Of a stretch of DNA of 64,000 nt, positions 52,921-63,964 are shown piece after piece. The stretch spans positions 14,359 through 78,358 of the forward strand of contig NZ_JBMFWL010000006.1 of assembly GCF_049965315.1 (NCBI RefSeq). The letters run 5' to 3'. Each line of letters begins with the position of its first letter. The first letter of the stretch is position 1. A program made the translations under genes and the position numbers. The notes under the pieces were generated by a model. It did not search any database and was not told the DNA's origin. It saw only the letters and a program-made list of their open reading frames with translations. The stretch is from Acidithiobacillus_B sp049965315 (GTDB lineage: Bacteria; Pseudomonadota; Gammaproteobacteria; Acidithiobacillales; Acidithiobacillaceae).

Positions 52921-54465
52921 ATGCAACAACTGAATCCTTCGGAAATCAGCGAACTGATCCGCGCACGGATTGCCGGCTTTGAGGGCCGCGTCGAGACGCG
53001 CTCTCAGGGCACCATCATCAGCCTGAGTGACGGTATCCTTCGTATTCATGGGCTGGAAGATGTCATGTACGGCGAAATGTTGGAGCTGCCCGGTGGCCGC
53101 TTCGCCCTGGCCATGAATCTGGAACAGGACAATGTCGGTGCCGTGATTCTGGGCGAGTATGAAGGCCTGGAAGAGGGCAACGTCGTCAAGTGCACCGGCA
53201 AGGTCATGCAGGTGCCCATCGGCAAGGAGCTCCTGGGCCGCGTCGTCAACGCCCTGGGCCAACCCATTGACGGCAAGGGTCCCATCGATGCCAAGGAGTT
53301 CGACGTCCTGGAAAAGATCGCCCCCGGCGTCATTCAGCGCCAGAGCGTCGACCAGCCCATGCAGACCGGCATCAAGGCCATTGACGCCATGGTTCCCGTC
53401 GGGCGGGGACAGCGTGAATTGATCATCGGTGACCGCCAGACGGGTAAGACGGCCGTGGCCCTGGACGCCATTCTCAACCAAAAGGGCAAGGGCGTTTACT
53501 GTATCTATGTCGCCATCGGCCAGAAGGCCTCCACCGTGGCCAACGTGGTGCGCAAGCTCGAAGAATACGGCGCCATGGAGTACACCACGGTGGTTGCCGC
53601 CAACGCCTCCGAGGCCGCGGCGGTACAATACCTCGCCCCCTACACCGGCTGCACCATGGGCGAATATTTCCGCGATCGGGGTATGGATGCCCTGATCGTT
53701 TATGATGACCTGACCAAGCAGGCCTGGGCTTACCGTCAGATCTCCCTGCTGCTGCGTCGCCCGCCGGGCCGTGAAGCCTATCCCGGCGACGTGTTCTATC
53801 TGCACTCGCGTCTGCTGGAGCGGGCAGCCCGGGTCAATGCCGAGTTCGTCGAGCAGTTCACCCAGGGCGCCGTCAAGGGCCAGACCGGATCGCTGACGGC
53901 GTTGCCCATCATCGAAACCCAGGCCGGCGACGTCTCCGCCTTTGTGCCGACCAACGTGATCTCCATTACGGACGGCCAGATTTACCTGGAAACCGACCTC
54001 TTCAACTCCGGCGTCCGCCCCGCCATCAACGCGGGGCTGTCGGTGTCCCGGGTTGGCGGCGCCGCGCAGACCAAGGTCATCAAGAAGCTCGGCGGCGGCA
54101 TCCGCTTGGATCTCGCCCAATATCGCGAGTTGGCGGCCTTTGCCCAGTTTGCCTCGGATCTGGATGATCTGACCCGCAAGCAGATCGAGCGCGGCAAGCG
54201 CGTTACCGAACTGCTGAAGCAGGATCAATATTCGCCCATGTCGGTGGCGGAGCAGGCGGTGTCACTCTATGCCGCCAGCAGCGGGGCTCTGGATGATGTG
54301 GATGTCGCCAAGATCCGCCCCTTCGAGAAGGCCCTCCAGTCCTTTCTGCAGAGCAACTTCAAGGATCTCATGGCCGGCCTGGAGGAGAAAAAGGAGCTGA
54401 CCGACGAGTTCAAGAAAACGCTTGACGGGGCTATCCAGCAGTTCAAATCGAGTCAGGCTTACTAG
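52921..54465 (+). CDS. atpA: ATP synthase subunit alpha
   Basis: 514 residues. P-loop GDRQTGKTA near 171, the AYRQISLLLRRPPGREAYPGDVFYLHSRLLERAA region (blocks: LLLRRPPGREAYPGD, LLERAA), and the PAINAGLSVSRVGGAAQ signature are present. It carries non-catalytic nucleotide sites in F1. Confidence 0.98.
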   Translation: MQQLNPSEISELIRARIAGFEGRVETRSQGTIISLSDGILRIHGLEDVMYGEMLELPGGRFALAMNLEQDNVGAVILGEYEGLEEGNVVKCTGKVMQVPIGKELLGRVVNALGQPIDGKGPIDAKEFDVLEKIAPGVIQRQSVDQPMQTGIKAIDAMVPVGRGQRELIIGDRQTGKTAVALDAILNQKGKGVYCIYVAIGQKASTVANVVRKLEEYGAMEYTTVVAANASEAAAVQYLAPYTGCTMGEYFRDRGMDALIVYDDLTKQAWAYRQISLLLRRPPGREAYPGDVFYLHSRLLERAARVNAEFVEQFTQGAVKGQTGSLTALPIIETQAGDVSAFVPTNVISITDGQIYLETDLFNSGVRPAINAGLSVSRVGGAAQTKVIKKLGGGIRLDLAQYRELAAFAQFASDLDDLTRKQIERGKRVTELLKQDQYSPMSVAEQAVSLYAASSGALDDVDVAKIRPFEKALQSFLQSNFKDLMAGLEEKKELTDEFKKTLDGAIQQFKSSQAY

Positions 54466-54474
54466 GAGCGCGCC

Positions 54475-55335
54475 ATGGCTCATGCCAAGGAAATTCGCGG
54501 GCAGATCAAAAGCGTCAAGAATACGCAAAAGATCACCCGCGCCATGGAGATGGTGGCGGCGAGCAAGATGCGCCGCGCCCAGGAACGGATGCGTGCCGCG
54601 CGACCCTATGCGGAGAAGATCCGGAAGGTATTGGGACACGTCGCCAACGCCCATCCCGAGTACAATCATCCCTTATTGCAGGTCCGCGAGGTAAAGAAGG
54701 CGGGCTTCATCGTCGTGACGACGGACCGGGGCCTGTGCGGCGCGTTGAATGTCAACGTCCTGCGTGCCCTGGTGCTGAAGATGCGGGAGTTTCACGATCA
54801 GGGCGTGGCCGTTCAGGTGGCGGTGATGGGTGGGAAGGGCCTGGGCTTCATCAAGCGCTTTGGGGGCAACCTGGTGGCCGAAGTCTCGGGCCTGGGCGAT
54901 CGGCCCCACCTGGCGGACATGCTGGGGCCCATTCAGGTCATGGCCGAGGCCTATGCCAAGGGCGAGGTGGACGTGGTCTACGTGGTGTCGTCGCGCTTCA
55001 TCAATACCATGCTGCAAAAAGCCACGGTGGAGCAGTTGCTGCCGGTGGAAAAGGTCGATATGCCCGCGCGGCAGGGGATGTGGGACTACATCTACGAGCC
55101 CGAGGCCCGGCCGGTGCTGGATCACCTGCTGCAACGCTACGTCGAGTCGGTGGTCTACCAGGGCGTGGTGGAGCACCTCGCCTGCGAGCAGAGCGCGCGC
55201 ATGGTGGCCATGAAAAGCGCCTCGGACAACGCCAAACGGCTCATCGGAGATCTGCAGTTGGCGTACAACAAGGCGCGCCAGGCAGCCATCACCAAGGAAA
55301 TCGCCGAGATCAGCGCCGGTGCGGCGGCAGTTTAG
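54475..55335 (+). CDS. atpG: ATP synthase subunit gamma
   Basis: 286 residues. The N-terminal helix IRGQIKSVKNTQKITRAMEMVAASKMR (blocks: RGQIKSVKNT, ITRAMEMVA) and the C-terminal NAKRLIGDLQLAYNKARQAAITKEIAEI part (blocks: NAKRLIGDL, NKARQAAIT) form the rotating shaft. TTDRGLCGALN is typical. Confidence 0.97.
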   Translation: MAHAKEIRGQIKSVKNTQKITRAMEMVAASKMRRAQERMRAARPYAEKIRKVLGHVANAHPEYNHPLLQVREVKKAGFIVVTTDRGLCGALNVNVLRALVLKMREFHDQGVAVQVAVMGGKGLGFIKRFGGNLVAEVSGLGDRPHLADMLGPIQVMAEAYAKGEVDVVYVVSSRFINTMLQKATVEQLLPVEKVDMPARQGMWDYIYEPEARPVLDHLLQRYVESVVYQGVVEHLACEQSARMVAMKSASDNAKRLIGDLQLAYNKARQAAITKEIAEISAGAAAV

Positions 55336-55376
55336 GGCGTCCCGGGAAACCATTTGAAAATGTTGAGGGTTAAATC

Positions 55377-56786
<1,410 letters not shown>

Positions 56787-56789
56787 GGC

Positions 56790-57215
56790 ATGGCTATGAC
56801 CATAGATGTACAGGTGGTCAGTACCGAAGGCAGCATCTACGAGGGGGTGGCGGATATGGTCGTCGCCCCCGGAGAGATGGGCGAACTGGGCATCCTGCCG
56901 CAGCATGCGCCGTTGCTGACGCGTCTGCGGCCGGGAGAGCTGCGCATCCTCCACGGTGCCGAGACGGAGTATCTCTTCGTCAACGGCGGCATCCTCGAAA
57001 TCCAGCCGGACCGGGTCACGATCCTGGCAGACGGGGCCGAAAGGGCCGTGGATCTCGACGAAGCCAAGGCCGTGGCGGCCAAGGAGCGGGCCGAGGCCTT
57101 GCTGGCGGGTCACCTGGATGAGATGGACTACGCGCGGGCCCAGGGCGAACTCCTGGAGCAAATCGCACGCCTGCGGGCCATTCAGCGTCTGCGCGAGCGC
57201 GGCGTGCTGCGCTGA
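56790..57215 (+). CDS. atpC: ATP synthase subunit epsilon
   Basis: 141 residues. VQVVSTEGSIYEGVADMVVAPGEMGELGILPQHAPLL (blocks: STEGSIYEG, GELGILPQHAPLL) is the beta sandwich, and the C-terminal helical pair ends LRERGVLR. It ends the operon 3 bases after atpD begins its gap; a terminator follows. Confidence 0.96.
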   Translation: MAMTIDVQVVSTEGSIYEGVADMVVAPGEMGELGILPQHAPLLTRLRPGELRILHGAETEYLFVNGGILEIQPDRVTILADGAERAVDLDEAKAVAAKERAEALLAGHLDEMDYARAQGELLEQIARLRAIQRLRERGVLR

Positions 57216-57240
57216 CCCATTCCGGCGCTGAGGCAGGCAT

Positions 57241-57281
57241 CAGGCCCCATGGCATCTCGTTGTCATGGGGCCTGGGTTTTT
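57241..57281 (+). terminator. Rho-independent terminator of the atp operon
   Basis: CAGGCCCCATG and CATGGGGCCTG form a perfect 11-bp stem with a 12-base loop, followed by GGTTTTT. It separates atpC from glmU. Confidence 0.9.
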
Positions 57282-57346
57282 CGTGGGGGGGAGATACTCT
57301 TGGCCGTCCGCTAGAACGCGCAGGGGCGGGTTGAAAGGGGGAATGC

Positions 57347-58735
57347 ATGGCGCATGAGTTGGATATCGTCATCCTGGCAGCGGGCCGGGGCAAACGCATG
57401 GCTTCGGCTTTGCCCAAAGTTCTGCAATCCCTGGGCGGCCGGCCCTTGCTGGGGCATGTGCTGGCCGCTGCCCAGCGGGTGCAGCCGCGGCGCTTGCACG
57501 TGGTGGTGGGTTTTGGCGCCGGGCAGGTGCGGGCGGCCTTTGCGGGCCTGGAGGCGCACTGGGTTCTGCAGCCCGAGCTGCGCGGGACCGGTGATGCCCT
57601 GCGGCGGGCACTGCCGGCCCTGGGGGGAGCAGAGCGGGTGCTCGTGCTCTATGGGGACGTCCCCTTGTTGCGGGCCGAGACCTTAACCGCCTTCCTGGCG
57701 GAAACGCCGGCCGGCGCCCTGGGCCTGATGACCGGCTTGCGTGAGGATCCCCAGGGTTACGGCCGGATCCTGCGGGATGGTCACGGCCAAGTGCTGGCCG
57801 TTCGCGAGGACCAGGACGCCAGCGCCGATGAACAGCGGGTGAAGGAGGTGAACCTGGGGATCATGGTCCTGCCGGCGGCGCCCCTGCGCCGGTGGCTGGA
57901 CGCCCTGGGAGACGACAACGCCCAAGGCGAACTCTATCTGACGGACGTGGTGGCCCTGGCCCGGGCCGACGGCTTTGCCGTGCTCCCTTTCGTCCTGGCC
58001 GATCCCCAGGAAGGGGCGGGGGTCAACGATCCCGCGCAGCTCGCCGGGTTGGAGCGGGTCTATCAGGCGCGGCGGGTGGCCGAGCTGCAGGCCCAGGGCC
58101 TGCGCGTGGCGGACCCCGGCCGCCTGGATATCCGCGGCGACGTGCAGGTGGGTCAGGACTGCTGGATCGAGCCCAACTGCCTCCTGGCCGGGCAGGTGCG
58201 CCTGGGCAGCGGCGTGCGGGTGGGCATGGGCTGTATACTGCAGGACGTGGAGATCGGCGATGGGGTGGAAATCCTGCCCTATTCCCTGGTGGAAGGGGCG
58301 CGCATCGACGCCGGGGCGCGCATTGGCCCCTTTGCCCGCATACGCCCCGGTACGGAGATCGGGCCGGCGGCCCACGTGGGTAATTTCGTGGAGATAAAGG
58401 CCAGCCGTCTGGGGGCGGGCAGCAAGGCCAACCACCTCAGCTACCTCGGGGATAGCGATATCGGCAGCGACGTGAACATTGGCGCCGGGACCATTACCTG
58501 CAATTATGATGGGGCGCGCAAGCACCGCACCATCATTGCCGACGATGTCTTCGTGGGCTCGGCCTCGCAACTGGTGGCCCCGGTGCGCATAGGGGCGGGG
58601 GCGACCATCGGCGCGGGGAGCACCATCACCAAGGACGTGCCCGCTGGCGGCTTGACGCTCAACCGCAGTCCGCAAAAATCCATCCCCCACTGGCAACGGC
58701 CGCGGCGGGACAAGGGCGACGGAGAAAAGGGGTAA
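57347..58735 (+). CDS. glmU: Bifunctional GlmU (N-acetylglucosamine-1-phosphate uridyltransferase / acetyltransferase)
   Basis: 462 residues. ILAAGRGKRM with SALPK is the N-terminal uridyltransferase site; the C-terminal part from about 250 is a left-handed beta helix with hexapeptide repeats and NYDGARKHRT plus GSASQLVAPV. It makes UDP-GlcNAc for cell wall and lipid A. GAAAGGGGG lies upstream. It is 5 bases before glmS. Confidence 0.97.
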   Translation: MAHELDIVILAAGRGKRMASALPKVLQSLGGRPLLGHVLAAAQRVQPRRLHVVVGFGAGQVRAAFAGLEAHWVLQPELRGTGDALRRALPALGGAERVLVLYGDVPLLRAETLTAFLAETPAGALGLMTGLREDPQGYGRILRDGHGQVLAVREDQDASADEQRVKEVNLGIMVLPAAPLRRWLDALGDDNAQGELYLTDVVALARADGFAVLPFVLADPQEGAGVNDPAQLAGLERVYQARRVAELQAQGLRVADPGRLDIRGDVQVGQDCWIEPNCLLAGQVRLGSGVRVGMGCILQDVEIGDGVEILPYSLVEGARIDAGARIGPFARIRPGTEIGPAAHVGNFVEIKASRLGAGSKANHLSYLGDSDIGSDVNIGAGTITCNYDGARKHRTIIADDVFVGSASQLVAPVRIGAGATIGAGSTITKDVPAGGLTLNRSPQKSIPHWQRPRRDKGDGEKG

Positions 58736-58740
58736 AAGCG

Positions 58741-60573
58741 ATGTGCGGGATCGTTGGCGGTATCGCCGGGCAGGATCTGGTGCCCATGATCATGGAAGGG
58801 CTGCGCCGCCTGGAATACCGCGGCTATGATTCGGCAGGCGTGGCGGTGCTGGAAGGGGGCGGCCTCCACCGGGTGCGCAGTGTCGGCAGGGTGGCCGAAC
58901 TGGCCGCCGCCGCCGCGCGGGAAGCCTTGCAGGGGCATCTGGGCATTGGTCATACCCGCTGGGCCACCCATGGCGGGGTCGCCGAATGCAACGCCCATCC
59001 CATGCTCTCCCAGGACATGGTGGCGGTGGTGCACAACGGCATCATCGAAAACTTCCATGCGCTGCGGGAGCGTCTGGAGGCGCTGGGCTATGCCTTTAGC
59101 TCCCAGACCGATACCGAGGTCATCGCTCACCTCATCCATCATTATCGCCAACAATCCGCGGACCTTTTCGTCGCCACCCGCCGCGCCGTCGCGGACCTGA
59201 AAGGCGCCTTCGCCATCGCCGTGCTCTCGGTGGCCGATCCCGAACTGCTCTGTGTGGCGCGTATGGGCTGCCCGCTGCTATTGGGCCTGGGGGAAGACGG
59301 GCATTATTTCGCCTCCGACGTCTCGGCCCTCCTGCCCGTTACCCGGCGTATCCTCTATCTGGAGGACGGTGACGTGGCCGCCCTGCGCCGGGATGGTCTG
59401 GAGATCGTCGATGCCCGGGGTGACGTCGTCCGTCGACCCGAACAGCTCAGCCAGTTGAGCGCCGCCGCCGTGGAATTGGGCCCTTACCGGCATTTCATGC
59501 AAAAGGAGATCCATGAGCAACCCCGGGCCTTGGCGGATACCCTGGAAGGGGCGGTGAACGGCGGTCTGGCCGTGGCGGATCTCTGGGGAGCGGAGGCGGA
59601 GACGGTGTTTGCGGACGTCGACAGTGTCCTCTTCCTCGCCTCGGGCACCAGTCACTATGCCAGTCTGGTGGGCAGGCAATGGCTGGAGAGCATCGCCGGC
59701 CTGCCCGCCCAGGCGGAGTTGGGGCATGAATACCGTTACCGCGATTCCATCCCCAATCCGCGCCAGCTCGTGGTCACCCTCTCCCAGTCGGGGGAGACCC
59801 TGGATACCTTCGAGGCCCTGCGGCGGGCGCAGCAACTCGGTCAGGCGCGCAGCCTGGCCATCTGCAACGTGGCCGAAAGCGCCATCGCCCGCGCCTCGCG
59901 GCTGCGCTTCATCACCCGCGCCGGTCCGGAGATCGGCGTGGCCTCCACCAAGGCCTTTACCACCCAGTTGGCCGCCCTCTATCTCCTCGCCCTGACCCTG
60001 GCCAAAAGCCGCGGCCGGCTACCGGCGGAAGCCGAGGCCGCCCATCTGGAGGCCCTGCGCCAGCTCCCCGGCAGTGTCCAGCATGCCCTGAACCTCGAAC
60101 CGCAGATCCAGGTCTGGGCCGGGCGCTTTGCGCAAAAGGAGCACGCCCTCTTCCTCGGCCGGGGCCTGCACTATCCCATTGCCCTGGAGGGCGCCCTCAA
60201 GCTCAAGGAGATTTCCTACATCCATGCCGAGGCCTATCCCGCCGGGGAGCTGAAACACGGCCCCCTGGCCTTGGTGGACCAGGATATGCCCGTGGTGGTC
60301 ATCGCCCCCAACGACCGCCTCCTGGAGAAGCTCGCCGCCAACATGCAGGAAGTCCATGCCCGCGGCGGCGAGCTGTATGTCTTCGCCGATCTCGACAGTC
60401 ACTTCAGCGCCAGCGCCGGGGTGCATGTGATCCGCTTGCCCCGCCACGCCGGCCTGCTCTCCCCGGTCCTTCACGCCATCCCCGTGCAGCTTCTGGCCTA
60501 CCACGCCGCGCTGGTAAAAGGCACCGACGTCGACCGCCCCCGCAATCTGGCCAAGAGCGTAACGGTGGAGTAG
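58741..60573 (+). CDS. glmS: Glutamine-fructose-6-phosphate aminotransferase
   Basis: 610 residues. N-terminal nucleophile Cys2 in MCGIVGGIAG, RYRGYD-like EYRGYDSAGV, GHTRWATHG and HNGIIEN; two SIS domains with SGTSHYAS and STKAFTTQ; the end PRNLAKSVTVE. It makes glucosamine-6-phosphate. The last codons are the TnsD-recognised part of attTn7, and a Tn7-like element is inserted 25 bases after the stop. Confidence 0.98.
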   Translation: MCGIVGGIAGQDLVPMIMEGLRRLEYRGYDSAGVAVLEGGGLHRVRSVGRVAELAAAAAREALQGHLGIGHTRWATHGGVAECNAHPMLSQDMVAVVHNGIIENFHALRERLEALGYAFSSQTDTEVIAHLIHHYRQQSADLFVATRRAVADLKGAFAIAVLSVADPELLCVARMGCPLLLGLGEDGHYFASDVSALLPVTRRILYLEDGDVAALRRDGLEIVDARGDVVRRPEQLSQLSAAAVELGPYRHFMQKEIHEQPRALADTLEGAVNGGLAVADLWGAEAETVFADVDSVLFLASGTSHYASLVGRQWLESIAGLPAQAELGHEYRYRDSIPNPRQLVVTLSQSGETLDTFEALRRAQQLGQARSLAICNVAESAIARASRLRFITRAGPEIGVASTKAFTTQLAALYLLALTLAKSRGRLPAEAEAAHLEALRQLPGSVQHALNLEPQIQVWAGRFAQKEHALFLGRGLHYPIALEGALKLKEISYIHAEAYPAGELKHGPLALVDQDMPVVVIAPNDRLLEKLAANMQEVHARGGELYVFADLDSHFSASAGVHVIRLPRHAGLLSPVLHAIPVQLLAYHAALVKGTDVDRPRNLAKSVTVE

Positions 60574-60602
60574 GGGTACCGGGCCGGAGCATATTCTTGT
60601 TC

Positions 60603-60662
60603 GCAGGTAATATAGTTTGCTCATGGGCAATAAAGTTTGGACATGGGCAATAAAGTTTGCTC
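60603..60662 (+). repeat. Three tandem 20-bp repeats, probable TnsB-binding sites
   Basis: Units at 60603-60622, 60623-60642 and 60643-60662 share AATAAAGTTTG (AATATAGTTTG in the first). The second and third differ at only two positions. Tn7 ends hold 22-bp TnsB sites in the same place. Confidence 0.8.
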
Positions 60663-60731
60663 TCAGCACTTGCCATTTCCGATGCGGAGGCGTAGCGTAA
60701 CTTTCCAGTAGTCTCGATCCCGGGGGGAGCC

Positions 60732-61574
60732 GTGGCCCGACGTCGTTACACCATCGACGAACAGCGGATCGCCCTGTTTGAGCAAGAGGGGCGGGGCAAA
60801 GGTGTCGGCGCGGACTACAAACCCTGGTTGACCATTCAGGACGTACCATCGACGGGGCGTAGTACCCGCCTCCGAGGGATTCATACTGGGCGTATACACC
60901 AGTTGCTCTCAGATATTGAGCGAAGCCTGTTCTACTGCTTGGATTGGGAAGACTCGGTCACCGACATTCGAGAACAGTTTCCCCTGGACCGATCGCTGAC
61001 CACCCAGATTGCCAAAGCCTGCAATATACCTCATCCGCGCTTTCCCGGTGTAATGACACCGATGGTCATGACCACGGATTTTATGGTGGATGCCTGGATT
61101 GGCGGCAAGATGGTGCAAACGGCCTATGCAGTAAAATCCGGCGTGGATCTCGACCATCCTCGAACGCTGGAAAAGTTGGAAATAGAAAGGCTCTATTGGG
61201 AAAGCAAGGGAATAGAGTGGAGCATCGTCACCCCAGCCGTTCTTCCGACCCGACTGATCCGTAATATTGAGTGGGTTCACAATTTCTACCGGCTGGATGG
61301 TGTTGTCGAACCGCATCCGGGCTTCTACCAAGACGCTGGGCGCCGAATGCGGGCACAAGTCTCTGCAGCACCCTGGTTATCGCTGCGACAATTTTGCGAG
61401 GATATGGAAGTCCGCTTGGGTCTGAGCAGCGAAGAGGGCTTGATGTTGTTCCGACACCTTCTGGCGACCAAGTCGGTTCTTTGCGATATGGAGTCAGTGG
61501 TGCTGAGCGATCCGCTGATCACCATGGCGTCCTTCCGCACGCTGCCTAGCGAACGCCAGGAGAACCGGGCATGA
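60732..61574 (+). CDS. tnsA: Transposase subunit TnsA (endonuclease)
   Basis: 280 residues from GTG 60732 with GGGGGGAG upstream. The restriction-enzyme-like active site has Glu63 (SDIERSLFY), Asp116 (MTTDFMVD) and Lys135 (AYAVKSG), matching E63, D114 and K132 of Tn7 TnsA. A C-terminal winged domain (about 190-280) contacts TnsB and TnsC. TnsA cuts the 5' ends in excision, giving cut-and-paste transposition. It overlaps tnsB by 4 bases. Confidence 0.95.
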   Translation: MARRRYTIDEQRIALFEQEGRGKGVGADYKPWLTIQDVPSTGRSTRLRGIHTGRIHQLLSDIERSLFYCLDWEDSVTDIREQFPLDRSLTTQIAKACNIPHPRFPGVMTPMVMTTDFMVDAWIGGKMVQTAYAVKSGVDLDHPRTLEKLEIERLYWESKGIEWSIVTPAVLPTRLIRNIEWVHNFYRLDGVVEPHPGFYQDAGRRMRAQVSAAPWLSLRQFCEDMEVRLGLSSEEGLMLFRHLLATKSVLCDMESVVLSDPLITMASFRTLPSERQENRA

Positions 61575-63718
61575 GCTTTCTTGCCCTCAACCAACTGTTG
61601 GAATTCTCCGAGGACGGGCACACCGAGCGGGTATTGTGGATCGACGCGGGCGACCCAGGCTATGTTTGCATCGACATTCATGCTGAGCACGCTAACCCGC
61701 TGTACCGATGTCACGCAGATGTGCTCCGCCTGATGGATGAGGGTGCGGTCCAACTAGGCAAAGAAGATCCCTTGCTCATCAACACGAATGAAGAGCGGCT
61801 CTCTGCTGCACAACGCGCCAAGCGCGACCAAAACTTTGCTCGGATTGCCCCAGTTCTCCAGCGGCAACCGGAGATCCTTGATCTCCGCAAGCGCGGCAAA
61901 ATCCTTGCCGAATTTGCTGCCACCCACGGCGCAAGTCATCACAGCCTGTTGCGGTTGTTGCGTCGTTACTGGCAACGTGGGATGACGCCGAACGCCCTAC
62001 TGCCCGATTACGCCAATTCCGGCGCTCGTGGTCGGGAACGCGCCGCTACCGGCAAGCGTCGTGGCCGACCACCAAAGAACGAGGGGGACTCCGTCAATGT
62101 CACGCCGGAAACGCGCGCGATTTTCAAGGCAGCCGTCACCAGATTTTATGCCATACATCCAGTTTTTGAGCTGACCGAGTGTTACCACGCGATGCTGCGT
62201 GCCTCTTTTTCGGATTCGGTGGTGAACCCAGATACCGGTCAGCAGGAGTGGGTATTACGCTCTGGCGCGCCGAGCTGGTGGCAGTTTCGTTACTGGTATC
62301 AGAAAGACAACGATATCTTTGCACTCAAACGTCGTCGGGCATCTTCGCGCGTCTATGACAAGGACATGCGCGCTCTGACCGGCACGGCAACGGGGGAGAC
62401 CGTTGGCCCGGGTTCGCGTTACCTGATCGACGCGACGATTGCGGATATTTATCTTGTCTCCCGCTATTTCCCCGACAAAATTGTCGGTCGGCCCGTGGTG
62501 TATGTGGTCATAGACGTATTCAGTCGAATGATCACCGGTCTGCATGTGGGGTTCGAGGGGCCGAGCTGGGTTGGTGCTATGCAGGCGCTGGGCAACGCCG
62601 TGCTCGATAAAACAGGCTACTGCGCCCAATTCGGTGTCGCTATCGACGCTGCGGACTGGCCATGCCAAGGCATGCCGGAGGCAATTCTGGGCGACCGAGG
62701 TGAAATGGTCGGCGAAATGGTGGAAACGCTGATTCAGACGTTCGCTGTTCGGGTGGAGAATTCTGCGCCCTACCGCGCCGACTGGAAGGGAGTAGTCGAA
62801 CAGCAGTTCCGCCTGCTACCTGCGCGCTTCAAGGCCTATACGCCAGGGTATATCCAGACCGATTACCGACAGCGTGGTGGTAACGACTACCGCCTGGACG
62901 CGACACTGAATATCGATCAGTTCACCAAGATCATGATTTACTGTGTGCAGTATTATAACATCCAGCACCGGGTCAAGGAGTATCCGCTCGCTCCGGAGAT
63001 GATTCACGATGGAGTTCCAGCCGTTCCGATAGAGCTCTGGAACTGGGGAGTCGTACATCGCAGCGGGCGCCTGCGACGCTATCCCGATGATCTCGTGCGC
63101 TTGAGTCTGCTACCGCATGCGGACGCAGCGGTGACCGCCCGAGGTATCCGCTTGTTTGGGTTGTATTACTCCTGCCCACTCGCCATGCAAGAGCACTGGT
63201 TCGAGCGTGCACGCCAAGTCCGGAACTGGCGGATCCGCGTTTCCTACGATCCTCGCTGTATGGATGCTATTTGGCTACACGGAGAGTCCGGCCAGCCACG
63301 TTTCATCGCCTGCACCCTCATGGAGCAAAGCCGCGAGCATGCCGGCAAGACCCTCTGGGAGGTTGATCAACTACGGCAGGCGTCCAAAGAGGTCGCTCGC
63401 AGCCACCAGCGTAGCGAAACGACCGGGCGGGTCAATCTGATCGAGCAAATCCAGCGTGTCGTTGCCGATGCCAAGGCCGAGCGTCCCCCAGCCTCTGATC
63501 GGTCGGATCGGCAGCGTACCAAGGACATTCGCGGTAACCGTCGCGCGGAATTGGCAGCCTTACGCCATAAGGACGCAACCCGCTCGGCAAGCGTGAAGGC
63601 GAACGCCCCTGCCGAAGTCGTCCCCTTCCCCGGCACTCCGCCCAAAACGGACTACAGCTTGCCCGACATCACGGAGATGCTGCAGAAATTTCGCGAAGAC
63701 GAGCAGGAAGAGGAGTAA
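61571..63718 (+). CDS. tnsB: Transposase subunit TnsB (DDE integrase)
   Basis: 715 residues. The catalytic triad is Asp287 (YLIDATI), Asp375 (ILGDRGE) and Glu410 (GVVEQQF); spacings of 88 and 35 residues equal those of Tn7 (D273, D361, E396). N-terminal helix-turn-helix parts and a basic region (GKRRGRPPK) bind the end repeats; the acidic C-terminus (FREDEQEEE) matches the TnsC-contact tail. It joins the 3' ends to the target. Confidence 0.96.
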   Translation: MSFLALNQLLEFSEDGHTERVLWIDAGDPGYVCIDIHAEHANPLYRCHADVLRLMDEGAVQLGKEDPLLINTNEERLSAAQRAKRDQNFARIAPVLQRQPEILDLRKRGKILAEFAATHGASHHSLLRLLRRYWQRGMTPNALLPDYANSGARGRERAATGKRRGRPPKNEGDSVNVTPETRAIFKAAVTRFYAIHPVFELTECYHAMLRASFSDSVVNPDTGQQEWVLRSGAPSWWQFRYWYQKDNDIFALKRRRASSRVYDKDMRALTGTATGETVGPGSRYLIDATIADIYLVSRYFPDKIVGRPVVYVVIDVFSRMITGLHVGFEGPSWVGAMQALGNAVLDKTGYCAQFGVAIDAADWPCQGMPEAILGDRGEMVGEMVETLIQTFAVRVENSAPYRADWKGVVEQQFRLLPARFKAYTPGYIQTDYRQRGGNDYRLDATLNIDQFTKIMIYCVQYYNIQHRVKEYPLAPEMIHDGVPAVPIELWNWGVVHRSGRLRRYPDDLVRLSLLPHADAAVTARGIRLFGLYYSCPLAMQEHWFERARQVRNWRIRVSYDPRCMDAIWLHGESGQPRFIACTLMEQSREHAGKTLWEVDQLRQASKEVARSHQRSETTGRVNLIEQIQRVVADAKAERPPASDRSDRQRTKDIRGNRRAELAALRHKDATRSASVKANAPAEVVPFPGTPPKTDYSLPDITEMLQKFREDEQEEE

Positions 63719-63724
63719 ATCATC

Positions 63725-63964
63725 ATGGCTTCGTCCCCTACCGACATTTCTCTTCTGCCGGAGTTTCGGGACAATCCCTTCATCAACCGCCTCCCGCCGC
63801 AGCTCTCGCAGCGGAAGGCCTGGCAATTTCTGTCCGACTCGCCGAAGTTTAGCCCCGCGGAGCGGACCTATCCGATCCACCTCCGAATGAATTGCCTGTA
63901 TCGCCTGCGCCGCTTCTTCGAGCCCTTAGGAGGCTGCGGAAAAACTCTGCAAAATCTCGCGTGA
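63725..63964 (+). pseudogene. tnsC: TnsC regulator, truncated after about 69 residues
   Basis: FRDNPFINRLPPQ and the later IHLRMNCLYRLRRFFEPLG match the start of Tn7 TnsC (YRDNPFIEALPP, FQPLG). After PLG the similarity ends abruptly and the frame stops at 63964, so only 79 codons remain where the ATPase is about 550. The Walker motifs, normally near residue 140, are lost. The rest may continue beyond an inserted element outside the window. Confidence 0.8.

Noticed and set aside
63929..63943. GGCGKT string resembling a Walker A motif at the end of the tnsC fragment
   Set aside because: It lies after the similarity break and far before the true TnsC Walker A position; encoded by the presumed IS end.
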